The notes under the pieces were generated by a model that did not search any database, was not told the DNA's origin, and was given only the letters and a program-made list of their open reading frames with translations. 64,000 nucleotides of DNA, from positions 141,351-205,350 of the forward strand of contig JAJECP010000037.1 in assembly GCA_022821985.1 (NCBI GenBank), written 5' to 3'. Of this stretch, positions 8,824-19,660 are shown one piece after another (position 1 is the first letter of the stretch; the number at the start of each line of letters is the position of its first letter). The translations under genes and the position numbers were made by a program. The DNA comes from Acidimicrobiia bacterium. Its GTDB lineage: Bacteria > Actinomycetota > Acidimicrobiia > Acidimicrobiales > Poriferisodalaceae.

Positions 8824-9804
8824 GTGCCGACGGCCCTCATCACCGGAATCACCGGCCAGGACGGCCAGTACCTAGCCGAGCACCTGCACGGCGAGGGATA
8901 CCGGGTGGTCGGGCTGATCACCGGTCAGCGCAATCCGCGATCGGAGACGATGGCGGCCGATCTGCCCTACGTCGAACTCGTGCCGGGTGACCTCGCAGAT
9001 CTGGCGTCGCTCATCGCGGCACTCGAGTACACCCAACCCGACGAGGTATACAACCTCGGCGCAATCAGCTTCGTGGCGCTGTCGTTCAAGCAGCCTGAGC
9101 TGACAGCCAACGTCACCGGTCTGGGCGTACTGCGACTGCTGGAGGCCGTCCGGCTCGTGGGCGGTGTGAACAACCCGATCCGCTTCTACCAGGCCTCCTC
9201 CAGCGAGATGTTCGGCAAGGTGCGCGAGACGCCCCAGAACGAGCTGACGCCACTGCACCCGCGCAGCCCGTACGGCTCGGCCAAGGTGTTCGGGCACAAC
9301 ACCACTGTGAACTACCGCGAGAGCTACGGGCTGTACGCCTGCAGCGGCATCCTGTTCAATCACGAGTCGCCCCGGCGCGGCCTCGAATTCGTGACTCGCA
9401 AGGTCACCAACGCCGTCGCACGCATCAAGCTCGGCCTGCAGGACGAGGTGGCACTTGGGAACCTCGACGCCAAACGCGACTGGGGTTTCGCAGGTGACTA
9501 CGTGCGGGCGATGCATCTCATGCTGTCCCAACCCGAACCCGACGACTTCGTCATCGCGACCGGCCAGACGCACGCAGTGCGCGACTTCGTGCAGCTCGCC
9601 TTCGCGGCAGCGGGCATCGACGACTGGGAGCGTTACGTGCGGATCGATCCCCGGTTCTTCCGGCCAGCGGAGGTCGACCTGCTGGTCGGCGATGCATCCA
9701 AGGCTGCACGTGTGCTGGGTTGGGTGCCCCAGATGTCATTCGAAGAACTGGTGACGTCGATGGTCACGAGCGACATCGAGATCGAGCGGCGCAAGCTGAA
9801 GTGA
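8824..9804 (+). CDS. gmd: GDP-mannose 4,6-dehydratase
   Basis: The enzyme converts GDP-mannose to GDP-4-keto-6-deoxymannose, the entry to GDP-fucose and GDP-rhamnose type sugars. The 326 residues begin with [19 protein letters not shown] (NAD(P)-binding GxxGxxG) and carry the active-site segments [11 protein letters not shown] and [11 protein letters not shown] (YxxxK-type) and FNHESPRRG. It is slightly short for the family (about 340-370). The GTG follows a GGAG ribosome-binding site. Its stop overlaps the next start (GTGA). Nearby pyrophosphorylase, manB and isomerase genes could supply its substrate. Confidence 0.92.
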   Translation: MPTALITGITGQDGQYLAEHLHGEGYRVVGLITGQRNPRSETMAADLPYVELVPGDLADLASLIAALEYTQPDEVYNLGAISFVALSFKQPELTANVTGLGVLRLLEAVRLVGGVNNPIRFYQASSSEMFGKVRETPQNELTPLHPRSPYGSAKVFGHNTTVNYRESYGLYACSGILFNHESPRRGLEFVTRKVTNAVARIKLGLQDEVALGNLDAKRDWGFAGDYVRAMHLMLSQPEPDDFVIATGQTHAVRDFVQLAFAAAGIDDWERYVRIDPRFFRPAEVDLLVGDASKAARVLGWVPQMSFEELVTSMVTSDIEIERRKLK

Positions 9805-12122
9805 CGATCCCGATGCGGACATCCTGGACCCGCAGCGGCACGCTGCGTCAGCGGGCGCGCTTCCGAACAGGGCCGATATCCGACCTGCACAGCCTGCAGG
9901 CCGGTACCACTACAGGGGTGCGGGAACTCGCGAGGTCGCGGCGCGCCGTGGCGAGGCGGCGTCGGCTCGTCGGCATGGCCGTGGCGTGCGCTGTGGCAGT
10001 TGGTTCCTTGGCGTTCGCGGTGCCGCCAGCAGGCGCACAGCCGACGAAGCTGCTGCCGTCACAGTTGGCCCCGAGCACGGTCATCGTGGAGGGCCGTGGC
10101 TTCGGGCATGGCAACGGGCTCAGCCAGTGGGGAGCATTCGGCTATGCCGTGGATCATGGCTGGACCAGCCATCAGATCCTCGACCACTACTACAGCAATA
10201 CAACGCATTTTGTGAAGGCGGGCGACCCCGACATCTGGGTGCATCTCACGCAGAACGGGCGCGACGACCTGCTCGTCACCTCAGAATCGGCATTCAGCGT
10301 GGCCGGGCATCAGTTCGGAGGCAATGAGGCTGTACGGATCGGTGTGAGTTCTGGCAGCTTCTCGGTGCGCTCGGTGGACCCTGAAGACCCCTGCGGCGAC
10401 CGCGGCAGCCTGGTGGCCGACGGGCTTTCGGCGGCGAGCCGCCGCGGCGACCGGTACGTCGAAGCCCTGCCGTCGAACAGTGACTACACCGTGGACGACC
10501 AGACACAGCTCTTGGTGATGATTTACTGCGACGACCAGAACAGCGCAGTGGAGTCAAAGTCGGTCGCCTATCGGGGCGCCCTCGGCGTGGTCGACCAGAA
10601 CGGTCCGTACGCCTTCAGCCGGCTGCCGCTCGAGCAGTACCTGCGCGGCGTCGTGCCCCGTGAGACCCCTGGCCCATGGGGCGCCCAGGGCGATGGTCGC
10701 GGCATTGCCGCCTTCGAGGCCCAAGCCATCGCAGCGCGCTCGTACGTGCTCTCGTACGCAGCTTGGCGCGAGCGCATCGGGAGGTTCACCGACACCTGCG
10801 ACACGACGAGCTGTCAGGTGTACGGCGGTGCCGCGCGCGACGGGCAGGCGCTCGATCACGGCTCCCGCTACATCCACACCAACACGGCGATCCTCAATAC
10901 CGCCGGGCACATCCGTGTCCATGACGACGGCTCGATCGCCTTCGCCGAGTTCCATGCGTCGAGCGGCGGCTGGACGGCCGGGCTCGACGAGGGCTCTCGA
11001 TTCCCCGCAGTTCAGGATCTCGGCGATTCGACGACTGGCAATCCCAACCACGCATGGGAGTTCCGGATCAGCAGATCCGACATCGAGGCCGCCTTCCCGA
11101 GCATCGGCAGCCTCGTCTGCATCCAGGTCACGCACCGCAACGGCAATGGCGCTTGGGGCGGGCGAACCCGCGGCATGCGCATCGTGGGCACCGACGGCAT
11201 TGAGGACTTCGAGGGGTACTCCGGCGTCGAGAATGGGCAGTGGAACCGCTGGGCACGCGATCCCTTCCGCAAGAGATTCTCCCTGCGGTCTGATTGGTAC
11301 CGCTTTCCCCAGTTCCCCGACGGCCAGCCTTGCGAGCGTCCCCAATCTGGGGACCCGGATCCGCCGGCGGAGGCGATTGACCCAGGCCTTTGGGTGCTGA
11401 AGTCCGACGGCACCGTCTTCGCCGACGGGTCTGCGGAGCATCTCGGCAACGGCACGTCGCCGTCGTCTGACCGGTTCGCCGCAATGGCTGCGCATCCGGA
11501 CGGAGACGGCTACTGGCTCGCGACTTCGGGTGGCGATGTCCAGACCTTCGGCAGTGCCACCTATCACGGAAACGCGGTCGGTGCCGGGGGAGGCGGGAGC
11601 GTCGTGGCCATGGCCGCGCATCCGGATGGTGACGGCTACTGGCTCGCCACCAGCCGGGGCAACGTGTTCGCCTTCGGCGCGGCCGGGCACTGGGGGGCCA
11701 TCGCGCATCTCGGGCTGGCAGCGGACGTCGTTGACATCGAGTCCTCGTCGAGCGGCGACGGCTACTGGCTAGCGCTCGATGACGGCCGCGTCCTGGCATT
11801 CGGCGATGCGCGCGACCACGGCTGCGGGCCGCTGCTGCGCGCCGGCATGGCCGGGATCGGCCTCGCCGCTGCGCTGGACGGCGCGGGCTATTGGCTTGCC
11901 GGAGCCGACACGGCGGTGCACGCCATCGGCACGGCAGACCATCACGGCGATCGCGCCGACCGCCAGAATCGGCTGAGGACCGTCGGATTCGCGGTCACGG
12001 CCAGCGGCCACGGTTACTGGCTGGTGTGGAGCGACGGAACCAGCTTCAACTACGGGGACGCGCCCGATTACCGCACCTCCCGGGCGGGACCCGGCGTCGT
12101 CGCTGCCGAATCGGTGCGCTAG
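9801..12122 (+). CDS. SpoIID/LytB-domain secreted protein with C-terminal DGYWLA repeats
   Basis: SpoIID-type domains are lytic transglycosylase-like modules acting on peptidoglycan. The 773-residue protein has an N-terminal hydrophobic segment ([15 protein letters not shown]), then the SpoIID core: [33 protein letters not shown] and [15 protein letters not shown]. After a Pro-rich break near residue 530 it carries five or six repeats of about 45 residues with GYWLA and a following FG ([18 protein letters not shown]). These repeats are common in Acidimicrobiia secreted proteins and resemble short propeller-like blades. The GTG at 9801 overlaps the gmd stop (GTGA), which fixes the start. Confidence 0.82.
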   Translation: MTIPMRTSWTRSGTLRQRARFRTGPISDLHSLQAGTTTGVRELARSRRAVARRRRLVGMAVACAVAVGSLAFAVPPAGAQPTKLLPSQLAPSTVIVEGRGFGHGNGLSQWGAFGYAVDHGWTSHQILDHYYSNTTHFVKAGDPDIWVHLTQNGRDDLLVTSESAFSVAGHQFGGNEAVRIGVSSGSFSVRSVDPEDPCGDRGSLVADGLSAASRRGDRYVEALPSNSDYTVDDQTQLLVMIYCDDQNSAVESKSVAYRGALGVVDQNGPYAFSRLPLEQYLRGVVPRETPGPWGAQGDGRGIAAFEAQAIAARSYVLSYAAWRERIGRFTDTCDTTSCQVYGGAARDGQALDHGSRYIHTNTAILNTAGHIRVHDDGSIAFAEFHASSGGWTAGLDEGSRFPAVQDLGDSTTGNPNHAWEFRISRSDIEAAFPSIGSLVCIQVTHRNGNGAWGGRTRGMRIVGTDGIEDFEGYSGVENGQWNRWARDPFRKRFSLRSDWYRFPQFPDGQPCERPQSGDPDPPAEAIDPGLWVLKSDGTVFADGSAEHLGNGTSPSSDRFAAMAAHPDGDGYWLATSGGDVQTFGSATYHGNAVGAGGGGSVVAMAAHPDGDGYWLATSRGNVFAFGAAGHWGAIAHLGLAADVVDIESSSSGDGYWLALDDGRVLAFGDARDHGCGPLLRAGMAGIGLAAALDGAGYWLAGADTAVHAIGTADHHGDRADRQNRLRTVGFAVTASGHGYWLVWSDGTSFNYGDAPDYRTSRAGPGVVAAESVR

Positions 12123-12148
12123 CCAACCATGCGAGAAGTGAGCCGGCT

Positions 12149-15100
12149 GTGAATTCGCCGACGTCGGAGGAGCTGCCGCCGCCCGTTTCAGCGGAACCAA
12201 CCGTTCCGGCGCCTCCGCCGGCGGTTGCTGCGATCGTCACGGCGGGCTCGCGATGGTCCGATACCGAATCCGCGTTGCGTGCGCTCGCTGCGCAGGACTA
12301 CCCGCGGCTTGCCGTGCTGGTGTTGTGCGACGCGGCGGGCGAGCAGGGACGGCGGGTCCGCGAGCTGCTCCCCACCGCCGCCGTCGCCGATCCGGTGTCG
12401 TCCCGGAGGGGTCGTCGCGGCGCACAGCGCCGGCGAATGGGCGCCGTCAACAATCGGGGGGCGTCGCTAGTCCGCGGAGCCGACTACCTCCTTTTCCTGT
12501 CCGATCGCGTTGCGCTGGCGCCCGATGCCATCAGCATCCTCATCGACGATGCCGAGAACATCCCGGGCCGGATCGTCGGTATCGCCGGCCCCAAGCTGCT
12601 CGACGCCCAAGACGGCTTGACGCTGCGCGATCTCGGCGGCACTGCTGATCGTCTCGGCGTCCGGATTCCCGTCGCCGGACAGGACGAGCTCGACCAAGAA
12701 CAGCACGATGAGGCTCGCGATCTGTTTGTGGCGCCCACCGAGGCGATGCTCGTGCGAGAGGACATCTTCCGCATCGTCGGCGGCTTCGATCCAGCGCTCG
12801 AAGGCGACGGTGCTGTCGTCGATCTGTGCTGGCGGATCCAGCTCTCCGGTGCGCGGGTCCGAGTTGTGCCGTCTGCAACCGGGACGGTGCAACACCACAC
12901 GGCACCGGCCACCCACGGGCCATCGGCGCGCCAGCACGAGCATCGGGCCCGGCTGCGCAGCATGGCGAAGTGCTATGGGTGGGTGCATCTGCTGCCGGCT
13001 GTGATGCTTGCGGCAGCGCTCGCTGCTGGCGAGGTGCTCTTGGCCACGCTGCGCGGGCGTTTCGCCCAAGCTTCAGACGTAGCACTGGCATGGTTGTGGA
13101 ACGCGCGCCACATCGGAGGCACGTTCGCCCTGCGCGGCGCGGCCAAGCGCTACCGGCGGGTGCGAGATGCAGATCTGCGTCGCCTGCAGCAGGGCGGCTC
13201 GGTTCGCATCGCCGACTGGTTCCGTTACCGCCTGAGTCCCGAAGGCGGGCTAGCGGCACGGACCACGATCGACGAGAGCATCCTGGGCACCTGGAGACGC
13301 AATGCGCACCGAACGGTGTGGGTGGTCTGGCTCGGAGTGCTCGGGCTGATCGCCTTCGGTTCACGCCACCTGCTCACTGGCGGCATCGGGGCATTCGGCC
13401 AATTCGCACATTTCCCCGATGTCGGCACCATGCTCGGGGCGTACTCGGATGGCTGGCGTGACAGCGGGGTCGGTGCCGCGGGGATCGGCCCTGCGGCGAT
13501 GGGATTGCTGGGTTTCGGCGGCACCGTGCTGCTCGGTTCCGTCGGATTGCTGAGAAACATCGCCATATGGGGCCTGGTGCTCGCGGGCGCCGTGGGCATG
13601 TGGCGGCTGTGCGCCACGGGATCGAGCGGACACGGGCCGAGCCGCAATGGCCGGCTGGTAGCTCTCGTGCTGTACGCCGTGTGCCCGTTGCCGTACAACG
13701 CGTTGGCGGCTGGCCGCTGGGATGTGCTGCTGGCCTACGGAACTGCTCCTGTGATGGTGCTGCTCACCAGCCGCCTGGTGGGCGCTTCGGCTGCTCGGCC
13801 GCCACGCGACGGCTCTCGGCGCGGCACCACAGCCAGGGTGGCATCGCTCGCTTTGCTGCTCGCGGTTGCGGCAGCATTCGAGCCGTTCATCGTCGTACTG
13901 GCCGCCGCCGCGGGGGTGGCGCTCACGGTTGTCGAACTGGTGCGTCGCGTGCCACGCCGCGAACCGCTCGGTGCACCAATCGCAGGATTGCTGCGGGTCG
14001 CGTTGGCCGTGGCGCTTGCGGGGGTGGCGCATCTTCCCTGGCTGCTCGAGTTCGCCTCATTGCGCGCCTACGTTGATGTCTCACTCGGCAGCCGCACCTC
14101 GTCCACGCCGTCGTCGCTTGGGGAGCTGTTGCGGTTCCAGACGGGTCCGCTCGGCGATCTGCCGCTCAGCTGGGGTTTGCTGGCTGCTGCCGCAGTGCCG
14201 CTGCTGGTCGGCGGCGGAGGCCGGCTGTGGTTGGCGGTGCGCGGCTGGCTGGTAGCGCTGGCCGGCTTTGCGTTCGCATGGGTCATCGTGGCCGGCTGGG
14301 CGGATGAGCTGATCAGCGGCGCCACGCCGGGGCCCTCGCTCGCCGAAGTATCCCTGGCATTCGGGGCCGTCGGCCTGTGCTGGGCCGCCGCAGGAGGACC
14401 GGCAGCCCTGGCGACCGCCGACGGAGACGCACCACCCAGGATCCGCAGCGCCATGGTCCTGCTGAGCGGCATTGCGGTGGGTGCCATGGTGGTCCCGACG
14501 GCGTGGGCGTCAATCGACGGCGATTGGTCGGCACCGAGCTTCGACCACCGGGTGCCGTTGGGGCTGGTCGATGACCGCGACGTCGGGCCTGACTACCGGG
14601 TGCTCTGGCTCGGCGCTCCTGAGGTCCTGCCGTTGCGTGGCACCGACCTCGGCGTGGAGGGACTCGCTATGGGGACGTCGGTGCGGGGGTATCCCGACAT
14701 CCGTCACTCGTGGGCGACACCGCAGGCACCCGGCGATGAACGCCTGGCGAACGCCGTGCGGGTGGGGTTGGCAGGCGACACGCTGCGATTGGGACGGTTG
14801 CTGGGCTCATTCGGCATCCGGTATGTCGTGGTGGTGGAACGCTCGGGGCCCTCCTATGCCGACGGCTGGGTCCGACCGGTGTCGGCGGCGGTCTCCGAGG
14901 CCCTCGCCTCGCAGATCGATCTGCGCCCGCTAGCCGCCGATCCCTCGGTGCAAGTGTTCCGCAATGAGGCGTGGTGGTCGTCGCGCTCGCAATTCTCCCA
15001 GCCGATCCCGGCGGGCTTCGCCGCTGACCCGGTGGATCTCGTGGTGAGCGACTTGACCGACGGCATCGGCGTGCTCACCGACTACCGGTCGGCCACAAGC

Positions 15101-15499
15101 CAGTTCGGACCGGTGGGTGCCGGCACCGTGTTGGTCGCCGAGTCCTACGATCCGGGCTGGCGACTCCACATCGGCAACGCGGACGGCGCAGGCCCTGCAG
15201 CAGTCGAGCCGGCACCGGCGCTGGGCTGGGCGATGCGATTCGATCCGCCCCAAGCTGGCCCGGCCGAGCTGCGCTTCGAGCGTTCGACCGTGGCATCCAA
15301 CCGGATCGCTGCGCAGGTGCTGATCTGGCTTGCGCTGATCTGGGTGGCGATCGGCCAGCCCACGCCCCTCGCTAACCGAATCGCTGCGCTTATGAGGCGG
15401 GCGGCGTGGCGTTCCCGGCGGCACGGCGGTGGACCAATGAGGGCGGCGAGGCCGTCAGCGAGGCGTGGCGTTCCTGGCGGCACGGCGGTGGACCAATGA
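12149..15499 (+). CDS. Large membrane glycosyltransferase, family 2
   Basis: The 1116-residue protein starts with a GT2 domain (AIVTAGSRWSDTESALRAL, LLFLSDRVALAPDA, VREDIFRIVGGFDP), then many membrane segments from about residue 285 and a large extracytoplasmic C-terminal region. This is the layout of actinobacterial envelope glycosyltransferases adjacent to DUF5719 genes. A basic insert (SSRRGRRGAQRRR) interrupts the GT2 domain near residue 90. The GTG at 12149 gives a start just after the previous gene. The last 20 residues arise from a 59-bp duplication that moved the stop codon (see findings). Acceptor and sugar are unknown. Confidence 0.8.
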   Translation: MNSPTSEELPPPVSAEPTVPAPPPAVAAIVTAGSRWSDTESALRALAAQDYPRLAVLVLCDAAGEQGRRVRELLPTAAVADPVSSRRGRRGAQRRRMGAVNNRGASLVRGADYLLFLSDRVALAPDAISILIDDAENIPGRIVGIAGPKLLDAQDGLTLRDLGGTADRLGVRIPVAGQDELDQEQHDEARDLFVAPTEAMLVREDIFRIVGGFDPALEGDGAVVDLCWRIQLSGARVRVVPSATGTVQHHTAPATHGPSARQHEHRARLRSMAKCYGWVHLLPAVMLAAALAAGEVLLATLRGRFAQASDVALAWLWNARHIGGTFALRGAAKRYRRVRDADLRRLQQGGSVRIADWFRYRLSPEGGLAARTTIDESILGTWRRNAHRTVWVVWLGVLGLIAFGSRHLLTGGIGAFGQFAHFPDVGTMLGAYSDGWRDSGVGAAGIGPAAMGLLGFGGTVLLGSVGLLRNIAIWGLVLAGAVGMWRLCATGSSGHGPSRNGRLVALVLYAVCPLPYNALAAGRWDVLLAYGTAPVMVLLTSRLVGASAARPPRDGSRRGTTARVASLALLLAVAAAFEPFIVVLAAAAGVALTVVELVRRVPRREPLGAPIAGLLRVALAVALAGVAHLPWLLEFASLRAYVDVSLGSRTSSTPSSLGELLRFQTGPLGDLPLSWGLLAAAAVPLLVGGGGRLWLAVRGWLVALAGFAFAWVIVAGWADELISGATPGPSLAEVSLAFGAVGLCWAAAGGPAALATADGDAPPRIRSAMVLLSGIAVGAMVVPTAWASIDGDWSAPSFDHRVPLGLVDDRDVGPDYRVLWLGAPEVLPLRGTDLGVEGLAMGTSVRGYPDIRHSWATPQAPGDERLANAVRVGLAGDTLRLGRLLGSFGIRYVVVVERSGPSYADGWVRPVSAAVSEALASQIDLRPLAADPSVQVFRNEAWWSSRSQFSQPIPAGFAADPVDLVVSDLTDGIGVLTDYRSATSQFGPVGAGTVLVAESYDPGWRLHIGNADGAGPAAVEPAPALGWAMRFDPPQAGPAELRFERSTVASNRIAAQVLIWLALIWVAIGQPTPLANRIAALMRRAAWRSRRHGGGPMRAARPSARRGVPGGTAVDQ

Positions 15500-15501
15500 G
15501 G
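15403..15501 (+). repeat. 40-bp direct repeat (copies 15403-15442 and 15462-15501)
   Basis: The copies differ at one base and are 59 bp apart, so the duplication shifts the reading frame. The first is read as AWRSRRHGGGPMR; the second is read in another frame and supplies the present stop codon. Confidence 0.9.
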
Positions 15502-15509
15502 ACAGCGCA

Positions 15510-17177
15510 GTGAGCGTTGTCCGGTGGCTGCCCCGGCTGCTGATTCCGCTGGCACTGGCGGCAGCACTGGTGATCGACGCGCGCGACGACCGGGCACCGG
15601 CCGCTGTTGCGGTCGAAGGACCGCAGGCTCCGGCGCAGGTCGAGGTGCCACCGCCCGATGCGCTGACATCGAGCTGGTTCTGCCCGCTTGTCGGACTGCG
15701 AGGACCTGTCCCGGGCTTCGGCGAGGTCACCACGGAGGTGCTGCTCACGAACATGACGGCCGAGGTGGCATCGGTGTCGGTCGAGTTCCGGGGACGCACA
15801 ACGGGTCGGCAGTATGTGATGGCCGACGTCGCGCCTCACAGCACTGGGGTCGTCACTACATCTGACTACGTGCGTGACGAGGTCACCGGAGCGTTGGTGG
15901 AGGCTTCCTCGGGCGGGTTGGCAGTGACGCGCAGGTTCGTCTCGCCGCTTGGGATTGACGAGGCTCGCTGCTCAAGCGTGCTGGCTCCGGACTGGTACGT
16001 GCCCGTCGGCGATACCCAGTCCGACGCACTGTCCGTGCTGGCCATCATGAATCCGTTGCCACGGGATGCGATCGTCGATGTCACGTTTGCTTCGGAAGCA
16101 GAATTCGGTCCGTTCGTGGCACCGGCCCTGACTGGGGTGGTGGTGCCGGCGTGGAGCACCGTCGCCGTCAATATCGGCGAGCACGCGCGTCGCCGAGACA
16201 TCGTCGCAGCATCGGTGCGGGCCCGTGCCGGTCGCATCGCAGTGGACTCGCTCGTGGCCTACGACGGGAGCGTCGGCCGCCGCGGCCTGGCTGCGGAATT
16301 GGCCTCGGTGGCCACCGGCGAGCGCTGGCTCGTGCCGGTCGCCGGCATCGACGATGGCACGCAGCTATGGGTGCGGATCTTCAACCCCTCCGACGACGTG
16401 GCGGAGGTCGCTGCGTCGGTGGTGTCCGACGACGCGCTTGGTGACCGTCTGGCCTTCGCCGTGGCATCGCACGACATCGTGGAGTTGAAGGTCGAGCCGC
16501 CCGGTGAGCTGACTCCGGGGCTGGAAACACTTCTCGCTGCGCCCGGGGTGCCCTTCGGAGTATCCGTCGTCTCGCAGAACGACGTTCCTATCGTCGTGTG
16601 GGCAGAGACGCTGGTCGGCAGCGCGGCGAGCCCGCGTACCGACATCAGGACCGACTCGGATCTTGCCTCCGCCGCTGCGGAGCCGGAGGCAGAATCCGTC
16701 ACCGTGGTTGCCCAGACCGGCGGTGCAACCGGCGACGCTGCCGCCGGCCGCGTTGACGGGTCCGTTGACGAACCGTCAGTCGAGGTCCGTCCGCCAGTCC
16801 TGCGGGCGCAGTCGGGATTGGCCTTCGTGCCGGGCGTCCTCCAGGCGGGCGACCGGTGGCTGGTCGTCATTGCACCGCAGTCCGGTGGCGAGGCGTTCCT
16901 GACGATCATGACCGACCCGTTCGCGGCCGGCGAAGACGGCGCTCAGGCCGAGTCCGCTGAAGCAGCCCCAGGGAACAGCGATCGTCGCGTGGTGGTCGGA
17001 ACGCTCAGCGGCGACACGGTCGCGGTCATCGACGTGCCGGCATCGGGTGTGATCACTCACCGGTTAGCCAGTGGCACGGCCCGCCTCCTCGTGTCCGACA
17101 CGCCGTTCGCAGTGCTGCTGTGGCAGGCACGAGTGTCCGATGCAGGCCTGAGCGTGGCGCATCCGGTGGCCTGGTGA
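15510..17177 (+). CDS. Secreted protein of DUF5719-like type
   Basis: The 555-residue protein has an N-terminal hydrophobic segment (LLIPLALAAALVIDA) and no catalytic motif I recognise. It is made of beta-rich repeats with alternating hydrophobic residues. A gene of this kind directly follows a large GT2 glycosyltransferase in many actinobacteria, where it is annotated DUF5719; that placement is the main support. The GTG at 15510 is chosen over an in-frame ATG at 15465 that lies inside the 40-bp repeat. Removing the duplicated 59 bp restores a GTGA overlap exactly here. It may assist or anchor the product of the neighbouring glycosyltransferase. Confidence 0.65.
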   Translation: MSVVRWLPRLLIPLALAAALVIDARDDRAPAAVAVEGPQAPAQVEVPPPDALTSSWFCPLVGLRGPVPGFGEVTTEVLLTNMTAEVASVSVEFRGRTTGRQYVMADVAPHSTGVVTTSDYVRDEVTGALVEASSGGLAVTRRFVSPLGIDEARCSSVLAPDWYVPVGDTQSDALSVLAIMNPLPRDAIVDVTFASEAEFGPFVAPALTGVVVPAWSTVAVNIGEHARRRDIVAASVRARAGRIAVDSLVAYDGSVGRRGLAAELASVATGERWLVPVAGIDDGTQLWVRIFNPSDDVAEVAASVVSDDALGDRLAFAVASHDIVELKVEPPGELTPGLETLLAAPGVPFGVSVVSQNDVPIVVWAETLVGSAASPRTDIRTDSDLASAAAEPEAESVTVVAQTGGATGDAAAGRVDGSVDEPSVEVRPPVLRAQSGLAFVPGVLQAGDRWLVVIAPQSGGEAFLTIMTDPFAAGEDGAQAESAEAAPGNSDRRVVVGTLSGDTVAVIDVPASGVITHRLASGTARLLVSDTPFAVLLWQARVSDAGLSVAHPVAW

Positions 17178-17184
17178 GCGGCTG

Positions 17185-17616
17185 ATGGAGCGTCTCGTCA
17201 TTGCCGCAGTCCTGATCGTGGTCGCGATCGCGATCGCGTCGCTCGCCCAGCGCCGCCGCAGTGCATCGGCCACGGCGGTGCCGAGGTCAGAACTGCCGCC
17301 GGCCGTCGATCTTGTGGCCGTGGGCATCCCGGAAGGCCCGGCACTGGTGGTCTTCACCGAAGAGACCTGCCGCACCTGTCAATCAGCGATCGCCGTGGTG
17401 CGGGGTCCCGCTGGCGCGGGGCTGCCCGTCGCTGAAGTGCCGTTCGGCGTGGAGCGGGAACTCCATCGTCAGCACGGCATCGACACTGTGCCGACGACGG
17501 TGGTGGCCGACGTCGACGGCCGCGTGATCGATGGCTGGGTCGGCAGCGTAGACCTGTCTGGCCTGGCCGCGGCCCTGGCGCAGGTCGTGCCCCGCGCCCA
17601 GCCTCGGGAGGATTAG
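17185..17616 (+). CDS. Membrane-anchored thioredoxin-like protein
   Basis: The 143-residue protein has one N-terminal membrane segment (LVIAAVLIVVAIAIASLA) and a thioredoxin fold with the redox motif CRTC (near residues 64-67, after VVFTEE). The cis-proline region reads DTVPTTVV, as in thioredoxins. It lies 7 nt after the DUF5719-like gene and probably belongs to that operon. An extracytoplasmic thiol-disulfide role is likely from the anchor and motif; a partner is not evident. Its stop overlaps the convergent ftsH stop. Confidence 0.75.
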   Translation: MERLVIAAVLIVVAIAIASLAQRRRSASATAVPRSELPPAVDLVAVGIPEGPALVVFTEETCRTCQSAIAVVRGPAGAGLPVAEVPFGVERELHRQHGIDTVPTTVVADVDGRVIDGWVGSVDLSGLAAALAQVVPRAQPRED

Positions 17617-19565
17617 CCAGCTACGAGTGCGGTGATCTGCTCGCCCGTGATGGTCTCGTGCTCGAGCAGGGCCGCGGCGATGCGGTCAAGGGCCGCCCGG
17701 TGCTCGACGAGCGCATTGCGTGCCCGGTCCTGCTGTGTCCGCAGGATCCGCTCGACTTCCTCGTCGATGACCCGGGCGGTCTCGTCGGAGTAGTCCCGTC
17801 CCGACACGAGATCCTCGCCGAGAAAGACCTGCGCGTGCGACCCCCAGGCCATGGGCCCCACCCGGTCGCTCATGCCCCACTCGGAGACCATCTTGCGCGC
17901 TAGCTCTGTGCCCTGCACGAGGTCGTTTGCCGCCCCGGTCGAGGTCACGCCGAACACGGTTTCCTCTGCCATGCGGCCGCCGAACAGCACTGCCAGCCGA
18001 TCCTCGATGTACTCCTGGCTGTAGGCGTGGCGTTCCTCGGGCAGCTGCATAGTGACACCGAGCGCCTGACCGGTCGGCAGGATCGTCACCTTGTGGACAG
18101 GGTCGGCGTGCGGGAACAGGGTGGCAATCAGCGCATGCCCGCCTTCGTGGTAGGCGGTGACTTCTCGCTCTCGCTCTGTCAGCGCCACCGACTCGCGACG
18201 CTGGCCCATCAGCACCCGGTCGCGCGCCGCTTCGAAGTCTGCCTGGGCGATCGACTCCGAGTCGCGCCGGACGGCGTGCAGGGCCGCCTCGTTCACCAGG
18301 TTCGCCAGGTCGGCGCCGCTCATGCCGGGCGTGCCCTTCGCCAAGGCCTCGAACTGCACGTCGGAGTCGGTTTTCTTGTCCTTCGAGTGCACCTCCAGGA
18401 TGGCGAGCCGCTCGGAGAACTCCGGCAGCGGCACCACCACCTGGCGGTCGAACCGGCCGGGCCGCAGCAGGGCGGGATCCAAGATGTCGGGTCGGTTGGT
18501 CGCCGCCATCATCACGATGCCGCCACTCTCCTCGAAGCCGTCCATCTCGGCCAGCATCTGGTTGAGCGTTTGCTCGCGCTCGTCGTGGCCGCCGCCGAGA
18601 CCTGCACCTCGTTTGCGGCCGATCGAGTCGATCTCGTCGATGAAGATGATCGCCCGCCCCAGTTTGCGGGCGCTCTGGAAGAGGTCTCGCACGCGGCTTG
18701 CGCCGACGCCCACGAACATCTCCATGAAGTCCGAACCGGTCACCGACAGGAAAGGCACGCCGGCCTCTCCCGCAACCGCCCTGGCGATGAGCGTCTTGCC
18801 GGTGCCCGGCGGGCCCACGAGCAGCACCCCCTTGGGGACCTTCGCGCCGATCGCCGTGAAGCGTTCGGGCGTTCGCAGGAAGTCGACGACTTCGGTGATC
18901 TCCTGCTTGACGCCGTCGTAGCCCGCGATGTCGTCAAACTTCGTCGAGGGTCGCTCAGTGGTGTAGGTCTTGGCCTTGCTCCGGCCGATCGACATGATCC
19001 CCGACATCTGGCCCTGCGCTCGCCGCTGCATCCACCAGAACAGCAGGAAGATCAATCCGAACGGCAGCAGGAACGGCAGCAGGCTGACGAGCAGGTTGGG
19101 CCGGTCGGTGTGAAACTCGATGGTCACCTCACGCGCTCGCAGCAAATCCAGATCGGTCTCGGGAAGCTCCACCGGTCCCTCGGAGGAGAACCTGGTGCCG
19201 TCGGTGTACTCGCCGGTGATCGCGCCGGTGCCGTTGGTAACCGTGACGCTGCTCACGGTCCCCGAGGAGACCTCGGCGATGAGTGCGCTGTAGTCGATGG
19301 GCTCGCCGCCGTCGCTGCGCAGCAGCCCGGGCAGGAACATCACCGACAGCAGCACCATGGCGAGCAGCCAGATCGACCAGCGCGGCCAGCGCTCGCTGCG
19401 CCGACGTGGCCCGGAGTCGGCAGGAGACGGGCCACCGTGACGGGAGTGCTCAGTCGAGCTGCCGTCTGCACCGCTGTCGCCGTCGGCCGGCGCGTCGGGA
19501 GGTTCGCTCGCCCGGGGCTTGCGAGCCCGCGAGTGCCGCCCTCCCGAGGGCACCTCAGATGCCAT
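17613..19565 (-). CDS. ftsH: ATP-dependent zinc metalloprotease FtsH
   Basis: FtsH is a membrane-bound AAA protease that degrades misassembled membrane proteins and regulators. The 650 residues include a hydrophilic N-terminal extension of about 60 residues, two membrane segments flanking a periplasmic domain, Walker A GPPGTGKT (about residue 250), Walker [12 protein letters not shown], the second region of homology ([19 protein letters not shown]) and the zinc site HEGGH (residues 473-477). All key residues are present. The leading extension, rich in Ser, Gly and Asp, is longer than in E. coli. The next gene is divergent, with about 95 bp between. Confidence 0.96.
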   Translation of the reverse strand: MASEVPSGGRHSRARKPRASEPPDAPADGDSGADGSSTEHSRHGGPSPADSGPRRRSERWPRWSIWLLAMVLLSVMFLPGLLRSDGGEPIDYSALIAEVSSGTVSSVTVTNGTGAITGEYTDGTRFSSEGPVELPETDLDLLRAREVTIEFHTDRPNLLVSLLPFLLPFGLIFLLFWWMQRRAQGQMSGIMSIGRSKAKTYTTERPSTKFDDIAGYDGVKQEITEVVDFLRTPERFTAIGAKVPKGVLLVGPPGTGKTLIARAVAGEAGVPFLSVTGSDFMEMFVGVGASRVRDLFQSARKLGRAIIFIDEIDSIGRKRGAGLGGGHDEREQTLNQMLAEMDGFEESGGIVMMAATNRPDILDPALLRPGRFDRQVVVPLPEFSERLAILEVHSKDKKTDSDVQFEALAKGTPGMSGADLANLVNEAALHAVRRDSESIAQADFEAARDRVLMGQRRESVALTEREREVTAYHEGGHALIATLFPHADPVHKVTILPTGQALGVTMQLPEERHAYSQEYIEDRLAVLFGGRMAEETVFGVTSTGAANDLVQGTELARKMVSEWGMSDRVGPMAWGSHAQVFLGEDLVSGRDYSDETARVIDEEVERILRTQQDRARNALVEHRAALDRIAAALLEHETITGEQITALVAG

Positions 19566-19648
19566 GGGTTCATGCTATGGCGACCGTCCGTCGACCAGTA
19601 GCCGCGCGCCGCCGAGCGGCCCGTGTCGTCGCCTCTCCGCTCGGCCTC

Positions 19649-19654
19649 TAGCCT
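19649..19654 (+). promoter_or_regulatory. -10 box TAGCCT, leaderless-type
   Basis: TAGCCT lies 6 nt before the GTG at 19661. The same box and a nearly identical spacer (gcgcgg versus gcgctt) occur before secA. Confidence 0.5.
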
Positions 19655-19660
19655 GCGCGG

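Noticed and set aside
12129..12152. Seven-codon frame MREVSRL before the glycosyltransferase
   Set aside because: Too short to support, with no ribosome-binding site; its stop at the GTG start could be chance.
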